In this document: one piece after another, positions 7,199 through 12,800 of the stretch | Layout: each line of letters starts with the position of its first letter | How positions within the stretch are numbered: position 1 is the stretch's first letter | Assembly (NCBI GenBank): GCA_964350135.1 | Contig: CAYGJN010000083.1 | Location: forward strand, 1-12,800 | Direction: 5' to 3' | DNA from: CAYGJN01 sp964350135 | Lineage (GTDB): Bacteria > Bdellovibrionota > Bacteriovoracia > Bacteriovoracales > Bacteriovoracaceae | DNA: 12,800 nucleotides | Program-made: the position numbers and the translations under genes | Notes under the pieces: model-generated | What the model was told of the DNA's origin: nothing | Database searches by the model: none | What the model saw: the letters and a program-made list of their open reading frames with translations, nothing else

Positions 7199-7312
7199 TT
7201 AACTTTTATCAGTCTTACTTCGAACAGGTATTTTCACAGGCTGTGGTTTTTCACCTATATTAATGAGAAATTTATCAATCAGCTCAATTAAGTTTTGGAT
7301 AAATTGATTCAT
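7199..7312 (-). CDS. 37-residue small protein, unknown
   Basis: This ORF begins with ATG (complement of 7310-7312) and ends with TAA (complement of 7199-7201). AAGGA sits 6 nt upstream of the ATG, a strong ribosome site. A promoter (TTGATC-17-TACACT) lies about 70 nt upstream and an intrinsic terminator about 42 nt downstream, so every element of a small gene is present. The protein starts MNQFIQNLIELIDKFLINIG, an amphipathic helix with hydrophobic residues at F4, I5, L8, I9, L11, I12, F15, L16 and I17. It ends with a basic, proline-containing tail (KPQPVKIPVRSKTDKS). It has no cysteine and is not long enough for a clear membrane span. It could be a membrane-binding or partner-binding small protein, or a peptide toxin; neither is shown. 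I recognise no family. Confidence 0.55.
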   Translation of the reverse strand: MNQFIQNLIELIDKFLINIGEKPQPVKIPVRSKTDKS

Positions 7313-7330
7313 AGTTAATCCTTGCGAGTG

Positions 7331-7360
7331 GCCTAAGCCTTTATTTATGGGCTATTCGGC
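7331..7360 (-). promoter_or_regulatory. Inverted repeat in the leader of the 37-residue gene
   Basis: On the - strand GCCGAATAGCC and GGCTTAGGC flank an A/T-rich 10-nt loop. The inner AGCC/GGCT and outer GCC/GGC pair, with an internal bulge between them. It lies between the predicted transcription start and the Shine-Dalgarno site, so it could shape translation or mRNA stability. Confidence 0.3.
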
Positions 7361-7379
7361 TGTTTCGCATCTTGTTATT

Positions 7380-7408
7380 AGTGTAGCAGCTTATATAATA
7401 TGGATCAA
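7380..7408 (-). promoter_or_regulatory. Candidate sigma70-type promoter for the 37-residue gene
   Basis: On the - strand TTGATC (7408-7403) and TACACT (7385-7380) are separated by exactly 17 nt; each hexamer matches the consensus at 4 of 6 positions. A TATATAA run sits in the spacer. The leader to the ATG would be about 60-65 nt. Confidence 0.4.
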
Positions 7409-7429
7409 ATTACTGAGAAAGAGCGATGC

Positions 7430-7466
7430 AATTCTGGTTAGTTAGAGCATCTAAATGGCCAGAATT
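7430..7466. repeat. 37-bp imperfect palindrome between divergent genes
   Basis: Outer arms AATTCTGG (7430-7437) and CCAGAATT (7459-7466) are a perfect 8-bp match. Inner arms TTAGA (7442-7446) and TCTAA (7450-7454) pair around GCA. The two are separated by 4-nt mismatched segments TTAG and ATGG. No T run follows on either strand, so it is not a normal terminator. It sits upstream of both the - strand promoter at 7380-7408 and the + strand gene at 7542. It could be an operator for a dimeric regulator or a folded RNA. Confidence 0.45.
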
Positions 7467-7541
7467 TATAGAACTTTAGAAAAGCTTGAAATATCTGCCT
7501 ACTATTTTGGTCTTCTAACTGCATGATATTATGAAGTTGTT

Positions 7542-7976
7542 ATGGATGTATTCTCAGTACACAACACACCAATTCAAACCTCCTCTGTGCGCAAACGCAT
7601 AGCTAAAACCTCTGAGGATAGGCCTGATGAAAATACCCTTAAAAAGCGCAAGCCTAGACCTAATGATTCAGTTATTCGAGAGAAGTTCAAACAATTTAAG
7701 GCCGATAAAATTGCTAAAATGCAGGAAGCTATAGCAGCTAAAGAAAAGCCAGCATTTGCTATGCCAGAAATAGATGAAGCTAAAAAGCCCAAACAACAAG
7801 AAAAGCTAGATAAAAAGCCTGAGAAGGAACTTGATAAAGAGCCTGTTGGCCAGATAGGTCTAAATGATCCAAATAATACTGATACTGCAGAAAAACTTCG
7901 AGACCTTATAAGCTCAGGAGGATTTAATTTTTCTGATAAAGAGAAGTCAGTTCTTTCCAAGATCTTAAACAAATAG
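7542..7976 (+). CDS. Highly charged, probably disordered protein, unknown
   Basis: 144 residues, ATG 7542 with no clear Shine-Dalgarno. The protein is very hydrophilic, dominated by Lys, Glu, Asp and Pro, without signal peptide, membrane segment or cysteine. Residues 15-60 are basic and residues 64-102 are a Lys/Glu/Pro-rich stretch with KKPxxxEKLDKKPEKELDKE-like repetition. The end, TAEKLRDLISSGGFNF (115-130) plus SDKEKSVLSKILNK (131-144), looks like a small folded helix-turn-helix-like element and may be the functional part. Its base composition resembles the neighbours. A long open frame on the opposite strand is only a shadow of the biased codons. It precedes the DUF6178-like gene by 35 nt in the same direction and may be co-transcribed. 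I recognise no family. Confidence 0.65.
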   Translation: MDVFSVHNTPIQTSSVRKRIAKTSEDRPDENTLKKRKPRPNDSVIREKFKQFKADKIAKMQEAIAAKEKPAFAMPEIDEAKKPKQQEKLDKKPEKELDKEPVGQIGLNDPNNTDTAEKLRDLISSGGFNFSDKEKSVLSKILNK

Positions 7977-8011
7977 TTCTCTAATGCTCTCCTGTATGGT
8001 ACTTGCCCATA

Positions 8012-9736
8012 ATGAGCAATTCAAAAAAATCGACCCATAATATAATTTCAAATCTTATCAACGAGGCCAAGGCCTATGATAGTATTGAAAGCCTTGAGAA
8101 ATTAGCTCAAGGTGGATCGCTTAAGTCTATACCCTTACAGCCTTTATATCTTTGCCTTAGGTCTACTGAATACGAAGTTGTTGCACAGTATATGGCAAAA
8201 CTTAGTGGCGAACAAAGAGAAGCTCTTCTCGATATTGATCTCTGGGTTAAAGATGATTTAGATGTTGATGAGTTTGAGAAATGGCTTATTATTTATGATC
8301 TCACTGGTGATTATGACATGATTGTAGAGTTTGTAGAGAGTAATAGTTTTTTACTTTATCTAAAAGCTCGTTTTTCAATTCATACATTTGATACTGATGA
8401 TCCCAGTTATCCTGATAATGATAATTATTTTTTAACAGAAGATAATTTGCTCTTGTTTGAATATGATGAAAGTTTTCAATATGTTTATGAGCTTAAAAGA
8501 TTAATATCTATTTATTATTCTATTAGAGGTGTTGAGAACTCTTATGCAAACCTTTTTAAAGTTGTCTCAACTTCATTTTTTCAATTCCAAGAAGAAGAGT
8601 ACCGGTTTAAAAAATCTCGTTTATTGGATTATGGGTTACTTGATTATTTTGAATCTTTAGAAAAAACACATCCCTGGATTTCATTAGCTCAAGTTGAAAA
8701 ATTCATCAGAGAAAAAAATATTGTTACAGGAAGTATTGATGAGTTCTCTCGGTCACAGGCGCTTCATGAAAAATCATTGATGGCATTTCATAAGGATATA
8801 ACTTCTATTACAGAGCAGGTTTCCAAAATACAGGATAGTAAACGCAGTGATTTTGTACAGTTTACCTTTTTGAAATTGATTAATGCTGGTCTAAGCATTA
8901 GCGATGCTTTGAAGAAAGGTCCTTTACAGATGTCTCAGGTTAGCCAAGAAATTCGCTATCATTTATTATTAGGCATTGATTATATACTTAAGAGTGGATA
9001 CTCAAAGAAAATGTCAATTTTTGAAAAATTTGATTTTATCGATGTACACAGAATAGGAAAATCACTTGTTCATATTCAAAAACAGAAAGTGAAGAAATTA
9101 TTAACCAAGTATGGGTTTGAAAGACAGAATGACGAATCATTTCTTGGGGTTTATTTCCAAGAGATGATTGAGGGCTTATTTTCCACACCAACTAAAGTTA
9201 GTGAGCAATGGAGGGAAAAATCAATATCTGTCTTAACAGCACAGAGCTATTCAGCTTTGGAAAATAAGATTCAGTTCTTTGAAGAAATCCTGCCATTTAT
9301 TTCTCAGTTTAATATTACCTATAAAGAGATGCGTGATAATGGAGCAATTTTAGATCATTATTTTCTAAACTATGATGTAGCTTCCATTGATTTTGAGGCC
9401 ATATTAATTTCAAGTTTTATTCATTTTGATTTAGGCCATTTTGATGAAGAGGGAACAGGGAAAATGGGGGTAAAGCTCTCTGATCTAAAGCTTTTTACAA
9501 GCAAGTATTTCTCTGATGAGAATGAAGCAAAATTTTTAGAAAGTCAGAAAAAAGTCTTTTTAAAATCGTTTAAAGAATTTCAAGCTCGTTTTGGATTTGT
9601 TCAAATGAATGAGTTGGATTCTTATTTTTTTACACTCTTGAACGAACATTTAGCAGGCTATAATTATAAGACATTGACAGAAGATGAGTATGCTCACATC
9701 GGTGGACCTATTTTATTGGATATTAAAGGTCATTAG
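8012..9736 (+). CDS. DUF6178-like protein
   Basis: 574 residues from ATG 8012 (577 if TTG 8003); neither has a clear ribosome site, and the ATG is preferred by codon type. It is a soluble, acidic, helix-rich protein with no signal peptide. It resembles DUF6178, a family of deltaproteobacterial proteins of unknown role. The matching parts are LQPLYLCLRSTEYEVVAQYM (42-61), ALLDIDLWVKDDLDVDEFEKWL (71-92), FLTEDNLLLFEYD (140-152) and EEYRFKKSRLLDYGLLDYFESLE (195-217). The Arg-Leu-x-Asp-x-Gly block is typical of the family. The family assignment is from memory of its pattern. The stop overlaps by 4 nt the stop of the convergent gene on the other strand. Confidence 0.75.
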   Translation: MSNSKKSTHNIISNLINEAKAYDSIESLEKLAQGGSLKSIPLQPLYLCLRSTEYEVVAQYMAKLSGEQREALLDIDLWVKDDLDVDEFEKWLIIYDLTGDYDMIVEFVESNSFLLYLKARFSIHTFDTDDPSYPDNDNYFLTEDNLLLFEYDESFQYVYELKRLISIYYSIRGVENSYANLFKVVSTSFFQFQEEEYRFKKSRLLDYGLLDYFESLEKTHPWISLAQVEKFIREKNIVTGSIDEFSRSQALHEKSLMAFHKDITSITEQVSKIQDSKRSDFVQFTFLKLINAGLSISDALKKGPLQMSQVSQEIRYHLLLGIDYILKSGYSKKMSIFEKFDFIDVHRIGKSLVHIQKQKVKKLLTKYGFERQNDESFLGVYFQEMIEGLFSTPTKVSEQWREKSISVLTAQSYSALENKIQFFEEILPFISQFNITYKEMRDNGAILDHYFLNYDVASIDFEAILISSFIHFDLGHFDEEGTGKMGVKLSDLKLFTSKYFSDENEAKFLESQKKVFLKSFKEFQARFGFVQMNELDSYFFTLLNEHLAGYNYKTLTEDEYAHIGGPILLDIKGH

Positions 9737-10089
9737 AAGAGTCTATTATATAAACTCGATATTTGTTTAAAGAAGATATTTTCTGGTTCTTGAATTCTTT
9801 TTTTTATTTTAGTTTTTAACTCGTCTCTGTAGTGTTCTTGTTTTTTGATAAGAGCATCGAGTTGAGAGTATTCTACTCTCTGATCAAGTTTTCGTTCAAG
9901 CAACTCACTAACCTTTTCGAGTCTATCCTTTTCTATTTCCAAGAAATTTAAAAGAGCAAAATTATCATTAAGACGATCTTTTCGACCACCTTTAACTGCT
10001 TTATAATTACGAGTTGTTTTGCTTGGAATAAGATCTAAGACCTCTTCGAAGCCTTTTAAACCAGCATTTTTATTCTTTTTCTTTTTCAT
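9733..10089 (-). CDS. Small basic coiled-coil protein, unknown
   Basis: 118 residues. The ATG is preceded by AAGG with 6-nt spacing, a good ribosome site. It begins with a lysine cluster (MKKKKNKN), continues with a basic region containing KAVKGGRKDRLND (30-42), and has a long heptad-like helix at about 44-101 rich in Glu, Lys, Leu and Arg, likely a coiled coil. The C-terminus ENIFFKQISSLYNRLF (103-118) is amphipathic. No cysteine, no signal peptide and no recognised family. Its start lies 20 nt inside the upstream gene on the same strand, so translation is probably coupled. Its stop overlaps the stop of the DUF6178-like gene by 4 nt. A structural or adaptor role is possible but not shown. 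Confidence 0.7.
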   Translation of the reverse strand: MKKKKNKNAGLKGFEEVLDLIPSKTTRNYKAVKGGRKDRLNDNFALLNFLEIEKDRLEKVSELLERKLDQRVEYSQLDALIKKQEHYRDELKTKIKKRIQEPENIFFKQISSLYNRLF

Positions 10090-10576
10090 CTGTAACCTTG
10101 GTGATTCTATTCAACGTTTCGTAAAATTTTGCTTCTCTTGTTAAATAAAAAAGCTCTTTATGGTTTTTCTTTTGATTATTAAATGCTCTGAATTTCTCAG
10201 CAGGGGAGAAGTTTTTAATTTTTTCAGTTAAAAGCTGCACTTTATAAAGTAGTTCACTTTCCAAAGGATTAAGTGGTTTGTTAGGTACTTTAAAGTAATT
10301 GGGAAGTTGGTCTGAATGAGAGAGAATGTGAATATAATCTGAGTTAATTTTAGCCTTTGAAATAAAGTAAATAGGATAAGGAAAATTACAATCAATATTA
10401 TAAGTCTTTAGATACTTTTCAATATTATGGATGACTAGACTGGTCTCCTTAATACTTTCAGCTATTCTTATAACACATGGTTTGTCGCCTAAAGGAGCAT
10501 TATCTAAGAGATCAGTAATGGATTCGATGCTTGAATTTGTAACTTCAATGTCAAAATAGCTTGGTATTTGTCCCAT
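10070..10576 (-). CDS. Unknown soluble protein, first gene of a two-gene operon
   Basis: 168 residues; GAGG lies 4 nt before the ATG. There is no signal peptide or membrane segment. The first half has mixed strand/helix character (PCVIRIAESIKETSLVIHNIEKYL, 33-56, then YPIYFISKAKINSDYIHILSHS, 67-88) that could be a small alpha/beta domain. The second half, from about 104, is helical and basic (ESELLYKVQLLTEKIKNF, FRAFNNQKKNHKELFYLTREAKFYETLNRI). Two cysteines, C34 and C63. I recognise no family. The 20-nt overlap with the coiled-coil gene downstream suggests the two products work together. It is divergent from the gene starting at 10657, 80 nt away. Confidence 0.7.
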   Translation of the reverse strand: MGQIPSYFDIEVTNSSIESITDLLDNAPLGDKPCVIRIAESIKETSLVIHNIEKYLKTYNIDCNFPYPIYFISKAKINSDYIHILSHSDQLPNYFKVPNKPLNPLESELLYKVQLLTEKIKNFSPAEKFRAFNNQKKNHKELFYLTREAKFYETLNRITKVTDEKEKE

Positions 10577-10656
10577 AGAGCCTCAAGAGGTGATAAATAT
10601 ATACTAACAGATTTTTTTTTCCATGTCTTTGTGTCAAAATAAGACAAGGATTAGTT
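10577..10656. promoter_or_regulatory. 80-bp divergent promoter region with inverted repeat
   Basis: It lies between two unknown genes that point away from each other. TGTCTT (10624-10629) and AAGACA (10641-10646) form a perfect 6-bp inverted repeat with an 11-nt spacer. On the - strand a perfect TTGACA (10637-10632) lies inside that repeat, but 17 nt further on is only AAATCT, a poor -10. A run of nine T (10612-10620) separates the halves. A shared regulatory site is plausible but unproven. Confidence 0.3.
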
Positions 10657-11346
10657 ATGATTAAGTTTCCAAATATTTTTATTGCTCCAGAGTTTTCAAT
10701 GCTTCTTATTGAAAACTTGCGAAATACAAATCAATCTAATGAGATTTTAACAAAGTTTATAAATGGAAGAACAAGTTTTCGCCGACTAATCCAGTACAGT
10801 TTTCAGGACATTGATAAAAAGGCCCGTATTGATGTGATTATTAAATCATTGGGATGGAAAAATTTTAGAGATCGTCTAGCAAGCGTTTATATTCATTATC
10901 TTTTTGATAATAGTTTTCCTAAACAAACTAATCTTGCTTTGGTACAGGACTTACTCGATTTAGAAAACTCTCTTTTGCCTTATATCATTACTCATTCGTC
11001 TCGAACTTTTTTGCTTTCTTTGTACCTAAAGCTGGGTAGGATACATCTGTCTAAAACTAAGCAAGATCTTTCTGAGTTTGAGTTAACAATACCAACTCAT
11101 GTATTAGAAATATTTAAGAACACTAAAATGAAAGTAGTGGAGCCTGATTGGGCCATCATTATACTTTGGCACTTTTCAGATTACTTAGGTGAGCAGGTCT
11201 TAGACAAGCTCATTGACGATAAAGCAATATTTGAAGAAATAATTCTTCTACTATCACAAGAACAGCAAGATTTAATGTGGGATAACTTTTTAACATATAG
11301 CTATGCTATTAATGATTTTGAGTTCTATCAAAAACAAGTTAACTAA
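10657..11346 (+). CDS. Unknown helical protein
   Basis: 229 residues. AAGGA sits 6 nt before ATG 10657, a good ribosome site. The protein is soluble, without cysteine or signal peptide, and looks helical throughout: examples are APEFSMLLIENLRN (10-23), ARIDVIIKSLGWKNFRDRLA (56-75), SRTFLLSLYLKLGRIHLS (115-132) and GEQVLDKLIDDKAIFEEI (178-195). Such spaced helices could form an alpha-solenoid or helical bundle, but I see no defined repeat. I recognise no family. It is divergent from the 10070-10576 gene with a shared 80-bp upstream region. It also ends 8 nt inside the 3' end of hemE on the other strand, with no terminator between them. Confidence 0.7.
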   Translation: MIKFPNIFIAPEFSMLLIENLRNTNQSNEILTKFINGRTSFRRLIQYSFQDIDKKARIDVIIKSLGWKNFRDRLASVYIHYLFDNSFPKQTNLALVQDLLDLENSLLPYIITHSSRTFLLSLYLKLGRIHLSKTKQDLSEFELTIPTHVLEIFKNTKMKVVEPDWAIIILWHFSDYLGEQVLDKLIDDKAIFEEIILLLSQEQQDLMWDNFLTYSYAINDFEFYQKQVN

Positions 11347-12358
11347 GTTTTTCATGAACAAAATCAACCACTGCTCTAACATTTTCTTCAGGGGTTTCAA
11401 TTAAAACTCCATGGCCAAGACCAAAGATCCATTTTTCATAATACTTATCCGGCACTTGAGAAATAAAGTCTTCGAGGTTTGCAAGGCAGTCTTTTTTCGA
11501 AAGGTGTAGCCAGCAAGGATCAAAATTTCCTTGGATATAATAATCATTACTAAGCTCACTAAGAGTATCAACTAGTGAAACGCGCCAATCTATGCCCAAA
11601 GCATCAATATTATCATCTTGTATTTCGCGTAAATAATGAAGATGAGTGTTTCTTGAGTAGTACAAAATCTGTACGTCAGGGTACTTCTTTTTAAAGTCAG
11701 CTGTTAAGCGCTTTAAGTATTTTAGATTAAATTTTTTGAAATCTTTTAACGTGAGCTCACCAACTGCAGTATCGAAGATACAAACAGCATCTGCTCCACC
11801 TTCTGCTTGGACAAGCATTTCTGTTAGTAAATGAGGGTAAAGTCTTTCTACAAATTGATCGTAGAGACCATCGTATAAACCTCGTTTGGCCTTGAATAAT
11901 GCTCCCGCATGAGAGCCTTCTGTTGCATAGGTGTAAAGAGTAAAAGGTGCTCCAACAAAACCCAAAAGAGTCTTTTCTTCAGGAAGTACGAGTTTGAGTT
12001 CTTGTAGTGCCAGTTTTTGAAAATTAAAAAAATCTGAAGCACCAAGAGAGGGCTTTAATTTTTCGAGTGTTTCATGTGAGAGTTTATACCCTAACTGAGG
12101 ACCTGGATTGTAGACAAGGTCCATACCCAAATGCTCGAGAGGAAATAGCAGATCTGAAAATAAGATGGCCGCATCAAAATTAAAATCTTGAATTGGTCCC
12201 ATTGTGATTTCGCAAGCAAGCTTTGGGGTTTTGCACATTTCTAAAAAATGAGAATTTTTCTTAATATTTTGATAATGAGAGTGGTATCTTCCTGCTTGTC
12301 GCATAAACCATATCGGTACTTTTGAATGAATCAGTTTTCTTTTGTTAAATAGTCCCAT
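11339..12358 (-). CDS. hemE: Uroporphyrinogen decarboxylase
   Basis: 339 residues, normal length. It converts uroporphyrinogen III to coproporphyrinogen III in the cytoplasm by removing four acetate carboxyls, a step of haem synthesis. It carries the first family signature PIWFMRQAGRY (15-25) with R20 and R24. AILFSDLLFP (64-73) includes D69, the equivalent of human D86. GAPFTLYTYATEGS (136-149) includes Y144, the equivalent of human Y164. IDALGIDWRV (251-260) and GLGHGVLIETPEENV (313-327) follow, the latter with H316, the equivalent of human H339. In the FDTAVG block (195-200) T197 stands where human has S219. The ATG follows GGAG with 9-nt spacing. The gene begins 12 nt after a histidine kinase gene on the same strand, so they are likely co-transcribed. 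No other haem gene is visible. Confidence 0.96.
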   Translation of the reverse strand: MGLFNKRKLIHSKVPIWFMRQAGRYHSHYQNIKKNSHFLEMCKTPKLACEITMGPIQDFNFDAAILFSDLLFPLEHLGMDLVYNPGPQLGYKLSHETLEKLKPSLGASDFFNFQKLALQELKLVLPEEKTLLGFVGAPFTLYTYATEGSHAGALFKAKRGLYDGLYDQFVERLYPHLLTEMLVQAEGGADAVCIFDTAVGELTLKDFKKFNLKYLKRLTADFKKKYPDVQILYYSRNTHLHYLREIQDDNIDALGIDWRVSLVDTLSELSNDYYIQGNFDPCWLHLSKKDCLANLEDFISQVPDKYYEKWIFGLGHGVLIETPEENVRAVVDFVHEKLS

Positions 12359-12370
12359 ACTAAAGGGCTC

Positions 12371-12800
12371 CTATGATAATGTTCGCTCTACCTTGAGAGT
12401 AAACCGAAGTTTATTATTCTGCTCGCTTGCAATAAAGCTACCATTCATTTTTTCTACTAATTCTTTGCAAAGATAGAGGCCTATTCCAGAGCCTTTGCTT
12501 GAGTCTTGTTTATAAAAAAGTTTTCCAAGCTCAGATAGTTCACCTTTAAAATCAACACCGTCATCATAATAATCCATGATAAGGTGTTCTCCTTGCTCTG
12601 AGAGAGTCACTGTTGCTGCATTTCTCTCTCCATGCTTGATAGTATTATCAATTAAGTTTCTAAAAACTAAACCAAAGGCAAACTCATCGATCATAAGATT
12701 TGTATCTTTACTGCCTTTGATATCAAGCTCGAAGTTTTTAGGAATTCTTCTTTTAACAATTTGAAAAAAATCATTAACTGGTATTGGAGCTAGGTGTAGA
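12371..12800 (-). CDS. Sensor histidine kinase, C-terminal ATPase domain (partial)
   Basis: The frame is open to the right edge, so this is the last 142 residues of a longer protein; the internal ATG at 12694 is not its start. It is a GHKL/HATPase_c domain. The N box is FRNLIDNTIKHGERN, with the conserved Asn before LIDN. The G1 box is DDGVDF, in which the usual second Gly of DxGxG is Asp. The F-box-like LGKLFYKQDSS leads into the G2 box GSGIGLYLCKELVEKMNG. The ending FTLKVERTLS is typical of kinase C-termini. The ATPase domain would phosphorylate a His in the unseen DHp domain and pass phosphate to a response regulator. The sensing part lies outside the window. The stop is 12 nt before the hemE start. 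Confidence 0.88.
   Translation of the reverse strand, partial: LHLAPIPVNDFFQIVKRRIPKNFELDIKGSKDTNLMIDEFAFGLVFRNLIDNTIKHGERNAATVTLSEQGEHLIMDYYDDGVDFKGELSELGKLFYKQDSSKGSGIGLYLCKELVEKMNGSFIASEQNNKLRFTLKVERTLS

Larger units (their letters stand above)
7133..7541. other. 409-base region without a long ORF
   Basis: Between the end of the TRAP operon and the next + strand gene. It holds a hairpin terminator (7141-7156) and a 37-codon gene on the - strand (7199-7312) with a Shine-Dalgarno site. A leader inverted repeat (7331-7360), a - strand promoter (7380-7408) and a long imperfect palindrome (7430-7466) follow. A short run of three AACTTC-like hexamers lies near 7172-7189. No tRNA was recognised. 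Confidence 0.5.

Noticed and set aside
7455..7526. 23-codon + strand frame starting at ATG 7455 (MARIYRTLEKLEISAYYFGL...)
   Set aside because: There is no Shine-Dalgarno site and its start lies inside the palindrome at 7430-7466, so support is too weak compared with the - strand 37-codon gene.
7574..7972. 132-codon open frame on the - strand opposite the charged protein
   Set aside because: It is low-complexity Ser/Leu/Phe-rich, as expected from reading Lys/Glu/Pro-rich codons backwards, and has no ribosome site. The + strand frame has normal spacing to its neighbour.
11848..12045. 65-codon - strand frame inside hemE
   Set aside because: It is an out-of-frame shadow of hemE, which is complete with all its active-site motifs.
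12576..12764. 62-codon + strand frame opposite the histidine kinase
   Set aside because: The - strand encodes recognisable N, G1 and G2 boxes over the same bases.

Overview
The window is AT-rich (by eye about one third G+C), gene-dense and Gram-negative in character. It holds an outer-membrane-type lipoprotein signal, several Sec signal peptides and a periplasmic-binding-protein-dependent TRAP transporter. TatT-type TRAP lipoproteins, a DUF6178-like protein and many lineage-specific hypothetical genes suggest a low-GC member of the former Deltaproteobacteria, most plausibly the Bacteriovorax/Halobacteriovorax side of Bdellovibrionota. That placement is inference; there is no rRNA or other decisive marker. 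No mobile element, CRISPR array, tRNA or rRNA was seen.

Left part (1-1608): the 3' end of an unrecognised gene, a Maf nucleotide pyrophosphatase and a small exported lysine-rich protein, all on the + strand. A 66-residue very basic protein faces them on the - strand. Centre-left (1609-7132): a promoter-bearing divergent region, then a tightly packed five-gene TRAP operon. It encodes a TatT-like lipoprotein, a periplasmic binding protein that lacks the usual ligand-binding arginine, the small DctQ and large DctM membrane subunits, and a 523-residue cysteine-rich exported protein of unknown role. The DctM gene appears to start at a non-standard ATA codon.

Middle (7133-7541): a region with no ORF above 60 codons. 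It holds a complete-looking 37-residue gene on the - strand with promoter, structured leader, Shine-Dalgarno and terminator, and a long palindrome between it and the next + strand gene. Centre-right (7542-9736): a charged, probably disordered protein followed by a DUF6178-like protein. Right part (9733-12800): two overlapping unknown genes on the - strand, a divergent unknown gene on the + strand, then hemE (uroporphyrinogen decarboxylase) on the - strand directly behind the C-terminal half of a sensor histidine kinase that runs off the window edge.

The most interesting material is the TRAP operon (TatT partner, altered binding site, extra periplasmic component, ATA start) and the overlooked 37-codon gene with its palindromic neighbourhood.
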